DNA from: a virus
Strand: one strand, 5' to 3'
IMG/VR virus record: IMGVR_UViG_3300034418_009450
Coordinates: 1 to 40,202 of that record
Length of the DNA stretch: 40,202 nt
The translations under genes were made by a program, and so were the position numbers. Shown here in pieces: positions 22,484 through 30,168 of the stretch (within the stretch, counting starts at the first letter, position 1; each line of letters begins with the position of its first letter). The notes under the pieces were generated by a model, which had not been told where the DNA came from, ran no database searches, and worked only from the letters and a program-made list of their open reading frames with translations.

Positions 22484-23202
22484 TTGACCGTATGCAACTA
22501 ATCAAAGAAGAAATGTTGCGCGATTACATTCGCAAGCAACTTCGTAACCAAGACCAACTGGTTGAGCAAAAAGAAAACGCTCTCCGTAAGGTTATCCGCA
22601 AGATGCTTGAAGAAGGCGTTGATACAGAGGGCACAACAGAAAACACAGGCATCAATGCTCTTGAAGCCCTTTTGAGCGGCAACGTTCTCACAACCTTCAA
22701 AGACACATACAAAGAGCTAACCACAGACCCAGCGCAGCGTGTTTCTTACATCAAACACATGCTTGCTTTTATTGACGACACTCTAAAACCAGACCAAATC
22801 AATGATGAGGCAGCAGAAGAAGCATCTCCTGATGGTACAGGTCGAGACCTAACAGAAGAAATAAGTGTAAAGGTTGGCGAAGAAGAGGAAGAGCTTGACG
22901 ACGCAGGTTTATTCCCTGATATTGATAAGCCAGAAAGCGAAAGAGAAGATAACGAAGCAGATGATTTTATTTTAGTTTCTCTTGAAGACGAAGACCCAAC
23001 GGGTCGAGAGTTTGCTCTCAAAGCTTTCAATAGCATAAATTCTCAGATTACTAAATCCTACTCGATGCTCCGTGGCAAGGACGCACAACTCTTTAAGAAA
23101 TACCTGCTCAAAAACCTTGACCTACACAGAATGCAAGCTGAAAAGGAACTACCAGAGCCAAACGACGACTTGGCTAACAAACCTGCCGATGAACTCCCAT
23201 GA
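22480..23202 (+). CDS. Acidic helical protein, possible prohead core or virion protein
   Basis: 240 residues. Helical N-terminus (IKEEMLRDYIRKQLRN), a strongly acidic centre (EEEEELDDAG, about 135-145) and a conserved-looking C-terminal part (LEDEDPTGREFALKAFNSI... FKKYLLKNLDLH). I recall the DPTGR..A pattern from marine myovirus proteins. High acidity and helicity suit a prohead core component, but this is not proven. Confidence 0.55.
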   Translation: MIDRMQLIKEEMLRDYIRKQLRNQDQLVEQKENALRKVIRKMLEEGVDTEGTTENTGINALEALLSGNVLTTFKDTYKELTTDPAQRVSYIKHMLAFIDDTLKPDQINDEAAEEASPDGTGRDLTEEISVKVGEEEEELDDAGLFPDIDKPESEREDNEADDFILVSLEDEDPTGREFALKAFNSINSQITKSYSMLRGKDAQLFKKYLLKNLDLHRMQAEKELPEPNDDLANKPADELP

Positions 23203-23519
23203 GTGAAGACCGTTCATACGGAAAGTATTTGCGAGACCAAAATAAAATAAACGATGAGTTTGAAGCAATACTCTCCCATCTCACCCTAGAAGAAATAATA
23301 GTTTTAAAATTAGAACTCGCCGCAAAACTTACAGGTGGGAAGTTCTATGGCAACTATTTATTGAAGGCAACCAAGTATATGGTGGACCACGCTATTGTGC
23401 GCTATTCAATAGCGGCTACAAAAACGCGAAAAGCAGGCGCTCAGTTTTTGGGCGTGAACCTGCGACACTATAAGGCTATCGTACAAAGTTTGAGATTGGG
23501 AAATGCTAAACAGAAATGA
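23199..23519 (+). CDS. Fis-type helix-turn-helix phage protein
   Basis: 106 residues. LTLEEIIVLKLELAAKLTGGKFYG and the C-terminal AGAQFLGVNLRHYKAIVQSL look like the AARxLG helix-turn-helix of Fis/NtrC-type proteins. Related small proteins are widespread in large phages. It may be a DNA-binding regulator. ATGA overlap with the previous gene. Confidence 0.58.
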   Translation: MSEDRSYGKYLRDQNKINDEFEAILSHLTLEEIIVLKLELAAKLTGGKFYGNYLLKATKYMVDHAIVRYSIAATKTRKAGAQFLGVNLRHYKAIVQSLRLGNAKQK

Positions 23520-23694
23520 CATAAAGACTGAACTTTATCGCTTACTGAATAATGGCACACTTACAGATGAGCAAGCAGTAAAAATTTTTGACAAGTCTTA
23601 TGAAAACCAACACCCAGACCAAGATATTCTTGACGGCGTGAGCATTAATGCTGTCACATGGGTTCAGCAAAAAATAACGGAATTGGGATTTTAA
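23503..23694 (+). CDS. Small hypothetical protein
   Basis: 63 residues: MLNRNDIKTELYRLLNNGTLTDEQAVKIF, helical. Overlaps the previous gene by 17 bases. No family recognised. Confidence 0.52.
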   Translation: MLNRNDIKTELYRLLNNGTLTDEQAVKIFDKSYENQHPDQDILDGVSINAVTWVQQKITELGF

Positions 23695-23697
23695 TAA

Positions 23698-24648
23698 ATG
23701 GCAACCGCTGAATTAGATGCATATTATTTGTATAGAAGAACCTCGGATACCGGGAGAGTAGCCCTTTCTAGTCCAACCAGTCTATTTGGCTCTGGTGTTG
23801 ATTCAAGCATTAGTACATTAGAAGATATTGGTTTTACATTCAATTTCAACAATGTTGACTTTACTCAATTTGCAGCCTGTACGGATGGTTATATTCAACT
23901 TGATGGTGCTGATCCTGCTGACTTTACAAACGACCTAATAGAAGCCGATAATAAAATAATTTTGTGTCCCTGGTGGGATGATTTGAGAACAATGGGCAAT
24001 GGTCTCAGATACGAACTACAGGGAAGTGAACCAAATAGACAACTTGTTGTAGATTTTGACTCTCAGATATTCTGGAATGACTCCAACCCTAACTTGAAGT
24101 TTCAGGTTATTCTCTACGAGACAACAAACAGAATTGAGTTTAGATACGATGACCCTGACAGTTCTGACCCCGCAACAAGCAATGCTTCTGTTGGTGTAAA
24201 AATAGAAATAGCAGACAATACTGGAACGAACGCTGATGGTAAATTTAGAGATTTTATCGGGTCAACTGTTGCTCCTTATGATGTAGAAAACAACGCTAAT
24301 GGTGGCTGGTCTCAGGTAATGAGAGACGGCGCTGTTGTTAAAATTCCAAACAACGCACAAGTCGGTACAGAAGGTAGAGACTTTCCAGGCGATCCGAGCA
24401 ACGTACAACAGTCACAACAATATTATTTCTTGTTTTCACCGGATGAGGTTGCTGGACCTATTACATATGATATCACAGCTAGTGCTCCTGAGTTTCCTAG
24501 TATTGCTTCTAACTTCACAGTCAATGCTTACAAAAACATCAGTGTTCAGTTTGATAGAAACACAGAGCAAGTTCCATTTTCAAAAGTAATCAAAGGACCA
24601 AGAAACCTCAGAGGCAGATTAACAGCCTATTCTTCTTCTCTCGGATAA
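23698..24648 (+). CDS. Beta-sandwich protein, adhesin/nidogen-like fold, probably virion
   Basis: 316 residues with no signal peptide. GFTFNFNNVDFTQFAACTDGYIQL, then NKIILCPWWDDLRT and PNRQLVVDF...FQVILYETTNRIEFRY follows the pattern of nidogen-like and related extracellular beta-sandwich domains found in adhesins. In a phage without export signal this fits a tail-fibre or capsid decoration protein. The C-terminal 80 residues form a separate domain. Ends the late-type block; a new promoter follows at once. Confidence 0.6.
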   Translation: MATAELDAYYLYRRTSDTGRVALSSPTSLFGSGVDSSISTLEDIGFTFNFNNVDFTQFAACTDGYIQLDGADPADFTNDLIEADNKIILCPWWDDLRTMGNGLRYELQGSEPNRQLVVDFDSQIFWNDSNPNLKFQVILYETTNRIEFRYDDPDSSDPATSNASVGVKIEIADNTGTNADGKFRDFIGSTVAPYDVENNANGGWSQVMRDGAVVKIPNNAQVGTEGRDFPGDPSNVQQSQQYYFLFSPDEVAGPITYDITASAPEFPSIASNFTVNAYKNISVQFDRNTEQVPFSKVIKGPRNLRGRLTAYSSSLG

Positions 24649-24664
24649 ATCTTCAGAAAAGGTC

Positions 24665-24692
24665 TTGACTTTTCATTTTCTTCAGGTATACT
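24665..24692 (+). promoter_or_regulatory. Promoter upstream of purA, proximal to operator repeats
   Basis: TTGACT (24665-24670), 16-bp spacer, TATACT (24687-24692). Confidence 0.6.
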
Positions 24693-24704
24693 TTGATTCA
24701 CAAA

Positions 24705-24814
24705 TGTGATACACACTGTGATTAACAATATGTGACTAACACTGTTATTGACAGAACTGTTTTACTTAAATTTAATATATATGTCTATTATAATGTGTTA
24801 TACACTGTGTAACA
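24705..24814 (+). promoter_or_regulatory. Operator-like repeat array before purA
   Basis: Three copies of a TGT(G/T)AT-ACACTGTG-TAACA-like site: 24705-24726, 24731-24747 and 24796-24814. The last, TGTTATACACTGTGTAACA, is a near-perfect 19-bp palindrome. The array flanks the promoter at 24748 and lies downstream of that at 24665, the usual arrangement of a repressor-controlled start. Confidence 0.6.
24748..24776 (+). promoter_or_regulatory. Second promoter upstream of purA
   Basis: TTGACA (24748-24753), 17-bp spacer, TTTAAT (24771-24776). A TATAAT at 24789 has no good -35 box. Located between operator copies two and three. Confidence 0.55.
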
Positions 24815-24826
24815 CAGGGAGAAGAA

Positions 24827-25828
24827 ATGAAGGCAGACGTTATTGTAGACCTTCAGTACGGCGACTGTGGGAAAGGCAAAGTAGCTCACCACCTAGCCAG
24901 AACAAGGAACTACACTCATGTCCTCCGGTACAACGGTGGTTGTAATGCAGGGCACACCATTTACCACAACGGCAAAAAGTTCATAACGCACCACGTCCCT
25001 TGTGGTGTTTTTTTTGGTATTAAGTCCATTATTGGTTCGGGTTGTGTTGTAAACCCTCAGCAACTTCTAAAAGAGATTAGGGAGTTGGAAGAGGGTGGCG
25101 TTGATACAAAGGGTCTTATCTTTGTAGCCAAAAACGCTCACGTCATTACCCAAGACCATTTGGACGAGGAAGACACAGAAAAAAAGATTGGTACTACAAA
25201 GCGTGGCAACGGTCCTGCTTACCGAGACAAGTATGCTCGCACAGGTATCCGTGCAAAGGACTGCGCCGAGTTGGAGCCATTTTTGATTGACCTTCTTCCA
25301 GAACTAAACCAACCAGAAAATTATGTTCTCTGTGAGGGCGCACAAGGCTTTGGTTTAGATATTGATTGGGGAGACTATCCTTTTGTTACTTCCTCCCATT
25401 GTACCACCGCTGGTGCTCTTCTGAACGGTATTCCACCAAAGTCACTCAACGAGGTCTGGGGTGTGATGAAATGCTACGAGACTTATGTCGGAGCAAAGAA
25501 GTTTGAGTTGAACAACCCTATCTTCTCAAAGATTCGCACCATTGGTAAGGAATATGGTGCAACAACTGGTCGTCCTCGTCAAGTAAGTTGGACTGACATG
25601 AGTTTGGTCAGTAATGCTATTTTGGTCAACGGTGTGACTCACGTTGTTATCAACAAAATGGACGTGCTTAAAGAAGTGGGAACTTGGAACGTTTTTGATC
25701 AAAACGGTCAAGTCAATATTCTCAGCGATCAAGAAGGTTTTCAAAATTATTTTTTGAACTATCTCAAAGAGGAGTTCCCCACTGAGGGTATCAATACCCA
25801 CTTTTCATCAAGCCCAGAAATGATTTAG
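24827..25828 (+). CDS. purA: Adenylosuccinate synthetase, short phage/archaeal-size form
   Basis: 333 residues, about 100 shorter than bacterial PurA and near the archaeal length. Makes adenylosuccinate from IMP, aspartate and GTP. Catalytic Asp13 is kept in QYGDCGKGK (10-18), but the usual Glu14 is Cys. NAGHT carries catalytic His43, with Cys39 in place of the usual His. GTTKRGNGPAYRDK, CEGAQGFGLDIDWG, GATTGRPRQVSWTD and NKMD are all present. Known: phage PurZ, which makes 2-aminoadenine DNA precursors, typically lacks this Asp, so the sequence favours PurA. AGGGAG at 24816 sets the start; the operator array suggests strict control. Confidence 0.85.
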   Translation: MKADVIVDLQYGDCGKGKVAHHLARTRNYTHVLRYNGGCNAGHTIYHNGKKFITHHVPCGVFFGIKSIIGSGCVVNPQQLLKEIRELEEGGVDTKGLIFVAKNAHVITQDHLDEEDTEKKIGTTKRGNGPAYRDKYARTGIRAKDCAELEPFLIDLLPELNQPENYVLCEGAQGFGLDIDWGDYPFVTSSHCTTAGALLNGIPPKSLNEVWGVMKCYETYVGAKKFELNNPIFSKIRTIGKEYGATTGRPRQVSWTDMSLVSNAILVNGVTHVVINKMDVLKEVGTWNVFDQNGQVNILSDQEGFQNYFLNYLKEEFPTEGINTHFSSSPEMI

Positions 25829-25836
25829 GAGAGAAA

Positions 25837-26043
25837 ATGAACAAGTATAAGGTACATTTTAAGAATGACGAGCTTGGAAAAGCTTACGATAAAAATTTTT
25901 CTGCTAACACTTTTGAAGAAGCTTATTACGAAGCCACAGAGCTACGCTATCAGTTCATGGAAGCAAAGGAAAAGGGTTGGCGTATCGTTGGCGTTTATGA
26001 AATTCTTTATGATGAGCAGAAGTACGCAACGCTTGTAAACTAG
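25837..26043 (+). CDS. Small hypothetical protein
   Basis: 68 residues. YKVHFKNDELGKAYDKNFSANTFEEAYYEATEL and GWRIVGVYEI give a strand-helix-strand pattern. GGAG at 25829 precedes the ATG. No family recognised; likely cotranscribed with purA. Confidence 0.55.
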   Translation: MNKYKVHFKNDELGKAYDKNFSANTFEEAYYEATELRYQFMEAKEKGWRIVGVYEILYDEQKYATLVN

Positions 26044-26065
26044 ATACTTGTGGAGGTATTTTATT

Positions 26066-26989
26066 ATGTTATTAAAAAGAGGTTCATCTGGACACCAAGT
26101 AGTAGAACTCCAAGAGGGTCTAGAAGCACTTGGCTATGAGCTAGGAACTTGCGACGGAGCTTTTGGTCCAGCAACAGAAAAAGCAGTAAAAGCTTTTCAA
26201 GCCTATCAAGGCTTAAAGGTTGATGGTCTTGTCGGTAACGGCACTATTGGAAAGCTCAACGAACTTTTAAAGGAAAAGGGTCTTGACCTAGTTGGCGAAG
26301 ACGAGCAGGAAGAGGTTCTTGTTCCACCCGCAGAAAAACTTTCTTGGGAACGTTGCCCAGCAGACAAGTTTCCAGGCAGAGACGGTTACACTCGTGTCAC
26401 ACTTCGTTCAGATGCAGCAGAAGCTTACAACGCTCTTTACGAGGAAGTTCATTCTTTGGGCGGCATCATTACCTCAGCCGGTGGTCGTCGTGGTCTTGCT
26501 TCCAAAGCAGGTGCTGCACGCTCCAAAAAGTCGATGCACTACACTGGTCTAGCTTTTGACATGGCTCTTCCAACAGGAATGAAAGACCCTGCGGTTGACC
26601 CTTACGTCATTGAGGACATTGGTGGAAGACGCTGGCGAGTCTGGATGCGCTGCGAAGAAGGTGAAGAAAAAACCATTGAAGGCACATACATTACTCGCAG
26701 CGCAGGAAAAACAGTTATCCACAAAAAAGAAGTCACAGATAAGTTTGTTGATTTCACAGCGCTTGCTCTAAAACACGGTTTCCATTCTATTCGTGCTCGT
26801 AGCTCCTTTTTCAGAGGTGGCTCATACGGTGGAGCAGAGTGGTGGCACTTTCAGTACGAAAGAGCATTAACCGAGGGTGTCTCAAAATTTGGAGAGGAGC
26901 TTTTAAAAGTTTATCCCCTATCAAAGTGCGAGCAGTTTGTTTATTGGAATGAAGCCAAGGATTGTGTCTTTGGCAAGAATTGGTTCTAA
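26066..26989 (+). CDS. Endolysin: peptidoglycan-binding domain plus M15 peptidase
   Basis: 307 residues. Residues 2-70 are a PG_binding_1 domain (LKRGSSGHQVVELQEGL... GAFGPATEKAVKAFQ... VDGLVGNGTI). The C-terminal part is an M15 (VanY/D-Ala-D-Ala carboxypeptidase-like) domain: SMHYTGLAFD gives zinc ligands His158 and Asp165, and EWWHFQ gives Glu258 and His261. It cuts the peptide stems of peptidoglycan at lysis, or locally if carried in the virion. No signal peptide, so a holin is needed. GGAGG at 26052 selects the ATG at 26066. Confidence 0.88.
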   Translation: MLLKRGSSGHQVVELQEGLEALGYELGTCDGAFGPATEKAVKAFQAYQGLKVDGLVGNGTIGKLNELLKEKGLDLVGEDEQEEVLVPPAEKLSWERCPADKFPGRDGYTRVTLRSDAAEAYNALYEEVHSLGGIITSAGGRRGLASKAGAARSKKSMHYTGLAFDMALPTGMKDPAVDPYVIEDIGGRRWRVWMRCEEGEEKTIEGTYITRSAGKTVIHKKEVTDKFVDFTALALKHGFHSIRARSSFFRGGSYGGAEWWHFQYERALTEGVSKFGEELLKVYPLSKCEQFVYWNEAKDCVFGKNWF

Positions 26990-27195
26990 TGATTAGAAAA
27001 AATTACACAGCTATTCTCTCTTCTTATAGCGAGAAAGAAAAAAAAGTTTTTGTATTAAAAGATAAAACGTTTTCCGAGGCAGCAAGCTGGTGCTACACCA
27101 AATGTAACGACCTCAGAGACAGCACTAAAACTTATTGGTACATAAACAGCATTTCGGACGATTCAAAAATCGACCCCCGAAAAAAACTAACTTAG
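26989..27195 (+). CDS. Small hypothetical protein
   Basis: 68 residues starting in a TAATG overlap with the endolysin gene. MIRKNYTAILSSYSEKEKKVFVLKDKTFSEAASWCYTKC suggests strand-strand-helix. No family recognised. Confidence 0.52.
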   Translation: MIRKNYTAILSSYSEKEKKVFVLKDKTFSEAASWCYTKCNDLRDSTKTYWYINSISDDSKIDPRKKLT

Positions 27196-27202
27196 TCCAT
27201 CA

Positions 27203-27281
27203 AGACCGCCAAGGGGGTGATTTCCGTTAGGTCTGGGCTAACCCGCAGGAAGGCACGGGGTAAAAGGTGCCTCAACAGTCT
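27203..27281 (+). ncRNA. Candidate structured RNA upstream of clpP
   Basis: The 112-base gap before clpP folds by eye into a three-way form: an outer AGAC/GTCT stem (27204-27207 with 27278-27281), an inner GTTAG/CTAAC hairpin within TTCC...GGAA, and a GGCAC/GTGCC hairpin near its 3' end. It is G/C-rich unlike the flanks. No known riboswitch family was matched. It could be a leader element that controls clpP. Confidence 0.45.
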
Positions 27282-27307
27282 ACACTATAAAATAAGGAAA
27301 CAACTGA

Positions 27308-27952
27308 ATGACAAGATACTATTGGGCAGATAAGAAAACTACCAAGAAAATGGAAGAGGAAGAAGAAGCCGAACAACCAAAAATTTTAATTTTGAGCGAC
27401 GGCGGTGGAGGTTCTTCCCCAAGCGCAGTTGATTCACACGATAACTGTATTATGTTTTATGGAGAGGTAAATGGCGACAACGCAAAAGTTCTCAACAAAG
27501 CCCTCCGCACTATGGACAAAGACCTACAAGTCGTAAAGGTGAAATATGGAGTCGAAGTACCTATTAAACTCTACATCAACTCTTATGGAGGAAGCATTTT
27601 TGCAGGCTTCTCAACGGTTGATACTATTAAGTCCCTTGGTACGCCCGTACATACCTTTATTGACGGTTCTGCCGCTTCCGCTGCTACACTTATTTCGGTG
27701 GTAGGAGACAAGCGTTTCATTCATCAAAATTCTTTCATGCTTATCCACCAACTGTCATCAGTTATGTGGGGCAAGTACGAAGAGTTCAAGGATGAAATGG
27801 AAAACCTAGACCTTTTAATGTCTCGCATTAAGGAAATTTACAAGGAACACTGCTCCATTCCAAAAAAGGAACTGGACGAGATTCTGAAACACGACCTTTG
27901 GCTCGACTCTGCGAAGTGCGTAAAGTGGGGCTTGGTTGATGAAATAGTATAG
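27308..27952 (+). CDS. clpP: ClpP-like serine protease
   Basis: 214 residues. Catalytic triad visible: Ser124 in DGSAASAATL, His147 in MLIHQLSS, and Asp196 in LKHDLWLDS. INSYGGS (90-96) is the oxyanion strand and WGLVDEI the normal end. The N-terminal 45 residues are acidic and Gly-rich and do not resemble the ClpP loop. No ClpX/ClpA gene is nearby, so it may use a host ATPase or act in head maturation. AAGGAA at 27294 precedes the ATG. Confidence 0.85.
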   Translation: MTRYYWADKKTTKKMEEEEEAEQPKILILSDGGGGSSPSAVDSHDNCIMFYGEVNGDNAKVLNKALRTMDKDLQVVKVKYGVEVPIKLYINSYGGSIFAGFSTVDTIKSLGTPVHTFIDGSAASAATLISVVGDKRFIHQNSFMLIHQLSSVMWGKYEEFKDEMENLDLLMSRIKEIYKEHCSIPKKELDEILKHDLWLDSAKCVKWGLVDEIV

Positions 27953-27959
27953 TTATAGT

Positions 27960-28472
27960 ATGGACACATTAGTTCTATCTTCAGCATACCAGCCGATGGC
28001 TCAAGTCTCTTGGCAAAAAGCCATCTCTATGTGGTTCGCAGGACGTGTTGAAATCGTAGAAGTCTACGAGAACAAAAAAATAAAAACAGTGGATGAGGCT
28101 ATTCCGGTCCCATCCATTGTTCGTTTTGTGGGCAACGTCATAAAGAAGTTTCGTTTCAACCGAGTCGCAAAGTTCAGCCGAGACAACGTATTTATTCGTG
28201 ATGAAGGGCGATGTCAATACTGTGGCATTGAAATGACGACCGCAAACTTTACCCTAGACCACATTATTCCGTCCTCACAGGGCGGCAAGAAGGCTTGGAA
28301 CAACATAGTGGCTTGTTGTAGGCGTTGTAACCAGAAAAAAGGAAACAAGTCTTTGAAACAAGCTGGTATGAAACTTATTAGAAAACCAGACACACCAGTT
28401 GAGTTGGTTGTTGAAAATAGTAAGAAGTTCGGAAGGGATATTCCCAAAACTTGGTTAGACTACATTTTTTGA
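27960..28472 (+). CDS. HNH endonuclease (McrA-like zinc-bound type)
   Basis: 170 residues. The C-terminal half has RCQYCG, FTLDHIIPSSQGG, NNIVACCRRCNQKKGN: two CxxC pairs for zinc and the catalytic DH...N...H/N layout. The N-terminal half (VLSSAYQPMAQVSWQKAISMWFAGRVEIVEVY) is the usual lead of free-standing bacterial HNH proteins. Could be a homing nuclease or a host-DNA nicking enzyme. Confidence 0.85.
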   Translation: MDTLVLSSAYQPMAQVSWQKAISMWFAGRVEIVEVYENKKIKTVDEAIPVPSIVRFVGNVIKKFRFNRVAKFSRDNVFIRDEGRCQYCGIEMTTANFTLDHIIPSSQGGKKAWNNIVACCRRCNQKKGNKSLKQAGMKLIRKPDTPVELVVENSKKFGRDIPKTWLDYIF

Positions 28473-28480
28473 GGTGCATT

Positions 28481-28687
28481 ATGATGGAAGGAAAGTACAG
28501 GCTGTGTAACTACAAAGCAGGTGAAACACTTTACACCCACAAAGACGGCAAATGGCGTAGGTACGGCTTCATCGAGAAAAAACAAAATTCTTTTTTGTCA
28601 ATCCGCATAGAAAGTGTTAATGGTTTGGTTGTTATTAGGGAAGACCTTCTTTCAAGAGAGGGTGTGGTTTCCAAGGTTGAGGCATGA
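28481..28687 (+). CDS. Small SH3-like hypothetical protein
   Basis: 68 residues. YKAGETLYTHKDGKWRRYGFIEKK, SFLSIRIES and GLVVIRE strands resemble the mini-barrel proteins, with KAGETL in place of KRGDLV. GAGG at 28471 favours the ATG at 28481. Four-base overlap with the thymidine kinase gene. Confidence 0.55.
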   Translation: MMEGKYRLCNYKAGETLYTHKDGKWRRYGFIEKKQNSFLSIRIESVNGLVVIREDLLSREGVVSKVEA

Positions 28688-29226
28688 AACAAGAGTTCGT
28701 TATTTTTACTGGTCCTATGTTTGGAGGCAAGACCTCTAGAATGCTTTCACGGTTAGAGCGAGCCAAGTATCAAAAAAAAGTTATTAAGCTGTTCAAACCA
28801 AAAATGGACACACGATACTCAACCGAGTCTGTTATTTCCCACAACGGCAACCGTTGGCGCTCCATAAACATAGAACTCGGAGAAGAAATAATAACCCACC
28901 TTGGTAAAGCAGACGTAGTAGCAGTCGATGAAGCATTTATGATACCAAACATAGCAGACGTGCTTATTGACCTTTACAAAGCTGGTAAAACAGTTTATGT
29001 TTCTTCTCTCCAACTTTCTTCGCTTGGACAACCCTTTGAGGAAATGAGTATCATGTTGCCATACGCCACAAAAATAGAAGTGTGCCCCGCAGTTTGCTTT
29101 TGCGGAGAAGACGCTTATTATTCCATTCGTTTGACCGAGATAAAAGATAAAGTTTCTGTTGGTGGCAAGGGTGACTACGAACCACGGTGCAAAGAACATA
29201 CGCACCACATGACCAATAACACTTGA
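28684..29226 (+). CDS. tdk: Thymidine kinase, TK1 type
   Basis: 180 residues. P-loop GPMFGGKT (10-17), KPKMDTRYS, VVAVDEAFMI (Walker B, with Phe-Met in place of the usual Gln-Phe), then VCPAVCFCG and a final Cys in YEPRCKEH for the zinc site. Makes dTMP from thymidine for phage DNA synthesis. Its TGA stop is inside the -35 box of the next promoter. Confidence 0.88.
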   Translation: MKQEFVIFTGPMFGGKTSRMLSRLERAKYQKKVIKLFKPKMDTRYSTESVISHNGNRWRSINIELGEEIITHLGKADVVAVDEAFMIPNIADVLIDLYKAGKTVYVSSLQLSSLGQPFEEMSIMLPYATKIEVCPAVCFCGEDAYYSIRLTEIKDKVSVGGKGDYEPRCKEHTHHMTNNT

Positions 29227-29251
29227 CATACCCCAGAAACTACGATACAAT
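29223..29251 (+). promoter_or_regulatory. Sigma70-like promoter after tdk
   Basis: TTGACA (29223-29228), 17-bp spacer, TACAAT (29246-29251). Contains the tdk stop codon. Confidence 0.72.
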
Positions 29252-29274
29252 AGCGTCATAACTTTGGGAGCAAA

Positions 29275-29460
29275 ATGCACTACCACAGAAACAAGTTTTT
29301 TATTGAGAGCATTATTAAAGAGTTTATTGACTCCCGTGGCGAAAAGATTATTAATCTGACTTCTGCTGATGCTCGCCGTGCCCTTGCTGAGTTTATTAGC
29401 GAGAAAATGGAAGAAGCAAAAAGAGAAAATGTACTTGACAACCTTCGCGGAATACACTAA
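29275..29460 (+). CDS. Small helical hypothetical protein
   Basis: 61 residues: NKFFIESIIKEFIDSRGEKIINLTSADARRALAEFISEKMEEA. GGGAG at 29265 precedes the ATG. No family recognised. Confidence 0.55.
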   Translation: MHYHRNKFFIESIIKEFIDSRGEKIINLTSADARRALAEFISEKMEEAKRENVLDNLRGIH

Positions 29461-29469
29461 AATAGCCCT

Positions 29470-29700
29470 ATGAAAAAGAAACAAGCCATTAAAGAGTTTA
29501 AAGAAGAGTTTCTTTTGAGCGACGACTATGAGTATACGTTCGCTCAAGATGACGGTGGTAAGTCGTTGGACGTTCTTGTGCCGGAAGAGCATGGAAAGTA
29601 CCTGAGAATGAAGCTACCAAGAAAATGGCGTGGTCTTCGTATATTAGTTATTTCTAGAAAGAAACGGCTAGATTACGACGAGGACGACGACGAGATTTAA
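29470..29700 (+). CDS. Small hypothetical protein with acidic tail
   Basis: 76 residues. Helical start (KKKQAIKEFKEEFL), beta-type centre, and DYDEDDDEI tail. No clear ribosome-binding site. No family recognised. Confidence 0.55.
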   Translation: MKKKQAIKEFKEEFLLSDDYEYTFAQDDGGKSLDVLVPEEHGKYLRMKLPRKWRGLRILVISRKKRLDYDEDDDEI

Positions 29701-29714
29701 GGAGGAAAAGTACA

Positions 29715-29870
29715 GTGGATTCACTTCACGAGAAAAGAATGAAAGAGATCAATAAAGAGCGAGATAAGCTACGACGAAATGAGCTTATCTATGTTATGGT
29801 CTCTGCCCTGTGTATGGGTTACACAATGAATAGTCTATTATTAAAACTATTCAATTATATGGGTTGGTAA
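29715..29870 (+). CDS. 51-residue membrane protein, GTG start
   Basis: GGAGG (29701-29705) lies nine bases before a GTG. The protein has a charged helix (MKEINKERDKLRRNE) and a membrane segment at about 25-47. Ends 7 bases before tRNA-Arg. Confidence 0.5.
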   Translation: MDSLHEKRMKEINKERDKLRRNELIYVMVSALCMGYTMNSLLLKLFNYMGW

Positions 29871-29877
29871 AATCCAA

Positions 29878-29954
29878 GCGTCCTTAGCTCAGTTGGATAG
29901 AGCATCGGTCTTCTAAACCGAGGGTCACAGGTTCGAATCCTGTAGGGCGTGCCA
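29878..29954 (+). tRNA. tRNA-Arg (anticodon TCT)
   Basis: Full cloverleaf, 77 bases with encoded CCA. Anticodon loop CTTCTAA gives TCT, reading AGA and AGG. The acceptor end pair is G1-U72 (wobble), and pair 4-69 is U-G. Confidence 0.93.
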
Positions 29955-29956
29955 AA

Positions 29957-30033
29957 GCGGGTGTAGCATAACTGGTAAATGCCCTGTTCTTATAAAGCAG
30001 AGATAGTGAGTTCAAGCCTCACCACCCGTACCA
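29957..30033 (+). tRNA. tRNA-Ile (anticodon TAT)
   Basis: Full cloverleaf, 77 bases with CCA. D stem GCAT/ATGC, T stem GTGAG/CTCAC, anticodon loop CTTATAA. TAT reads ATA directly; most bacteria use a lysidine-modified CAT tRNA for this codon. Acceptor end pair is again G1-U72. Confidence 0.92.
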
Positions 30034-30053
30034 ACTTTTTGAGAGAGGTTATT

Positions 30054-30167
30054 ATGTTTGTAGATGATAAACACTTTGAGAAAGAAGCTGCCCGTGTTTT
30101 TTGGGCTTTTGTTGTAGCATTTAGTGTTGCTGCTGGTATTGTTCTTCATGTTGGTTTTGGAGCATAA
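30054..30167 (+). CDS. 37-residue membrane protein
   Basis: MFVDDKHFEKEAARVFW followed by a hydrophobic run to the end (AFVVAFSVAAGIVLHVGFGA). GAGAGAGG at 30041 precedes the ATG. It is coded just downstream of tRNA-Ile. Confidence 0.5.
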   Translation: MFVDDKHFEKEAARVFWAFVVAFSVAAGIVLHVGFGA

Positions 30168-30168
30168 A

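Noticed and set aside
24827-25828. PurZ (2-aminoadenine pathway) in place of PurA
   Set aside because: Asp13, which PurZ typically lacks, is kept, and no MazZ or DatZ gene is in the window. Left open only as a check under findings.
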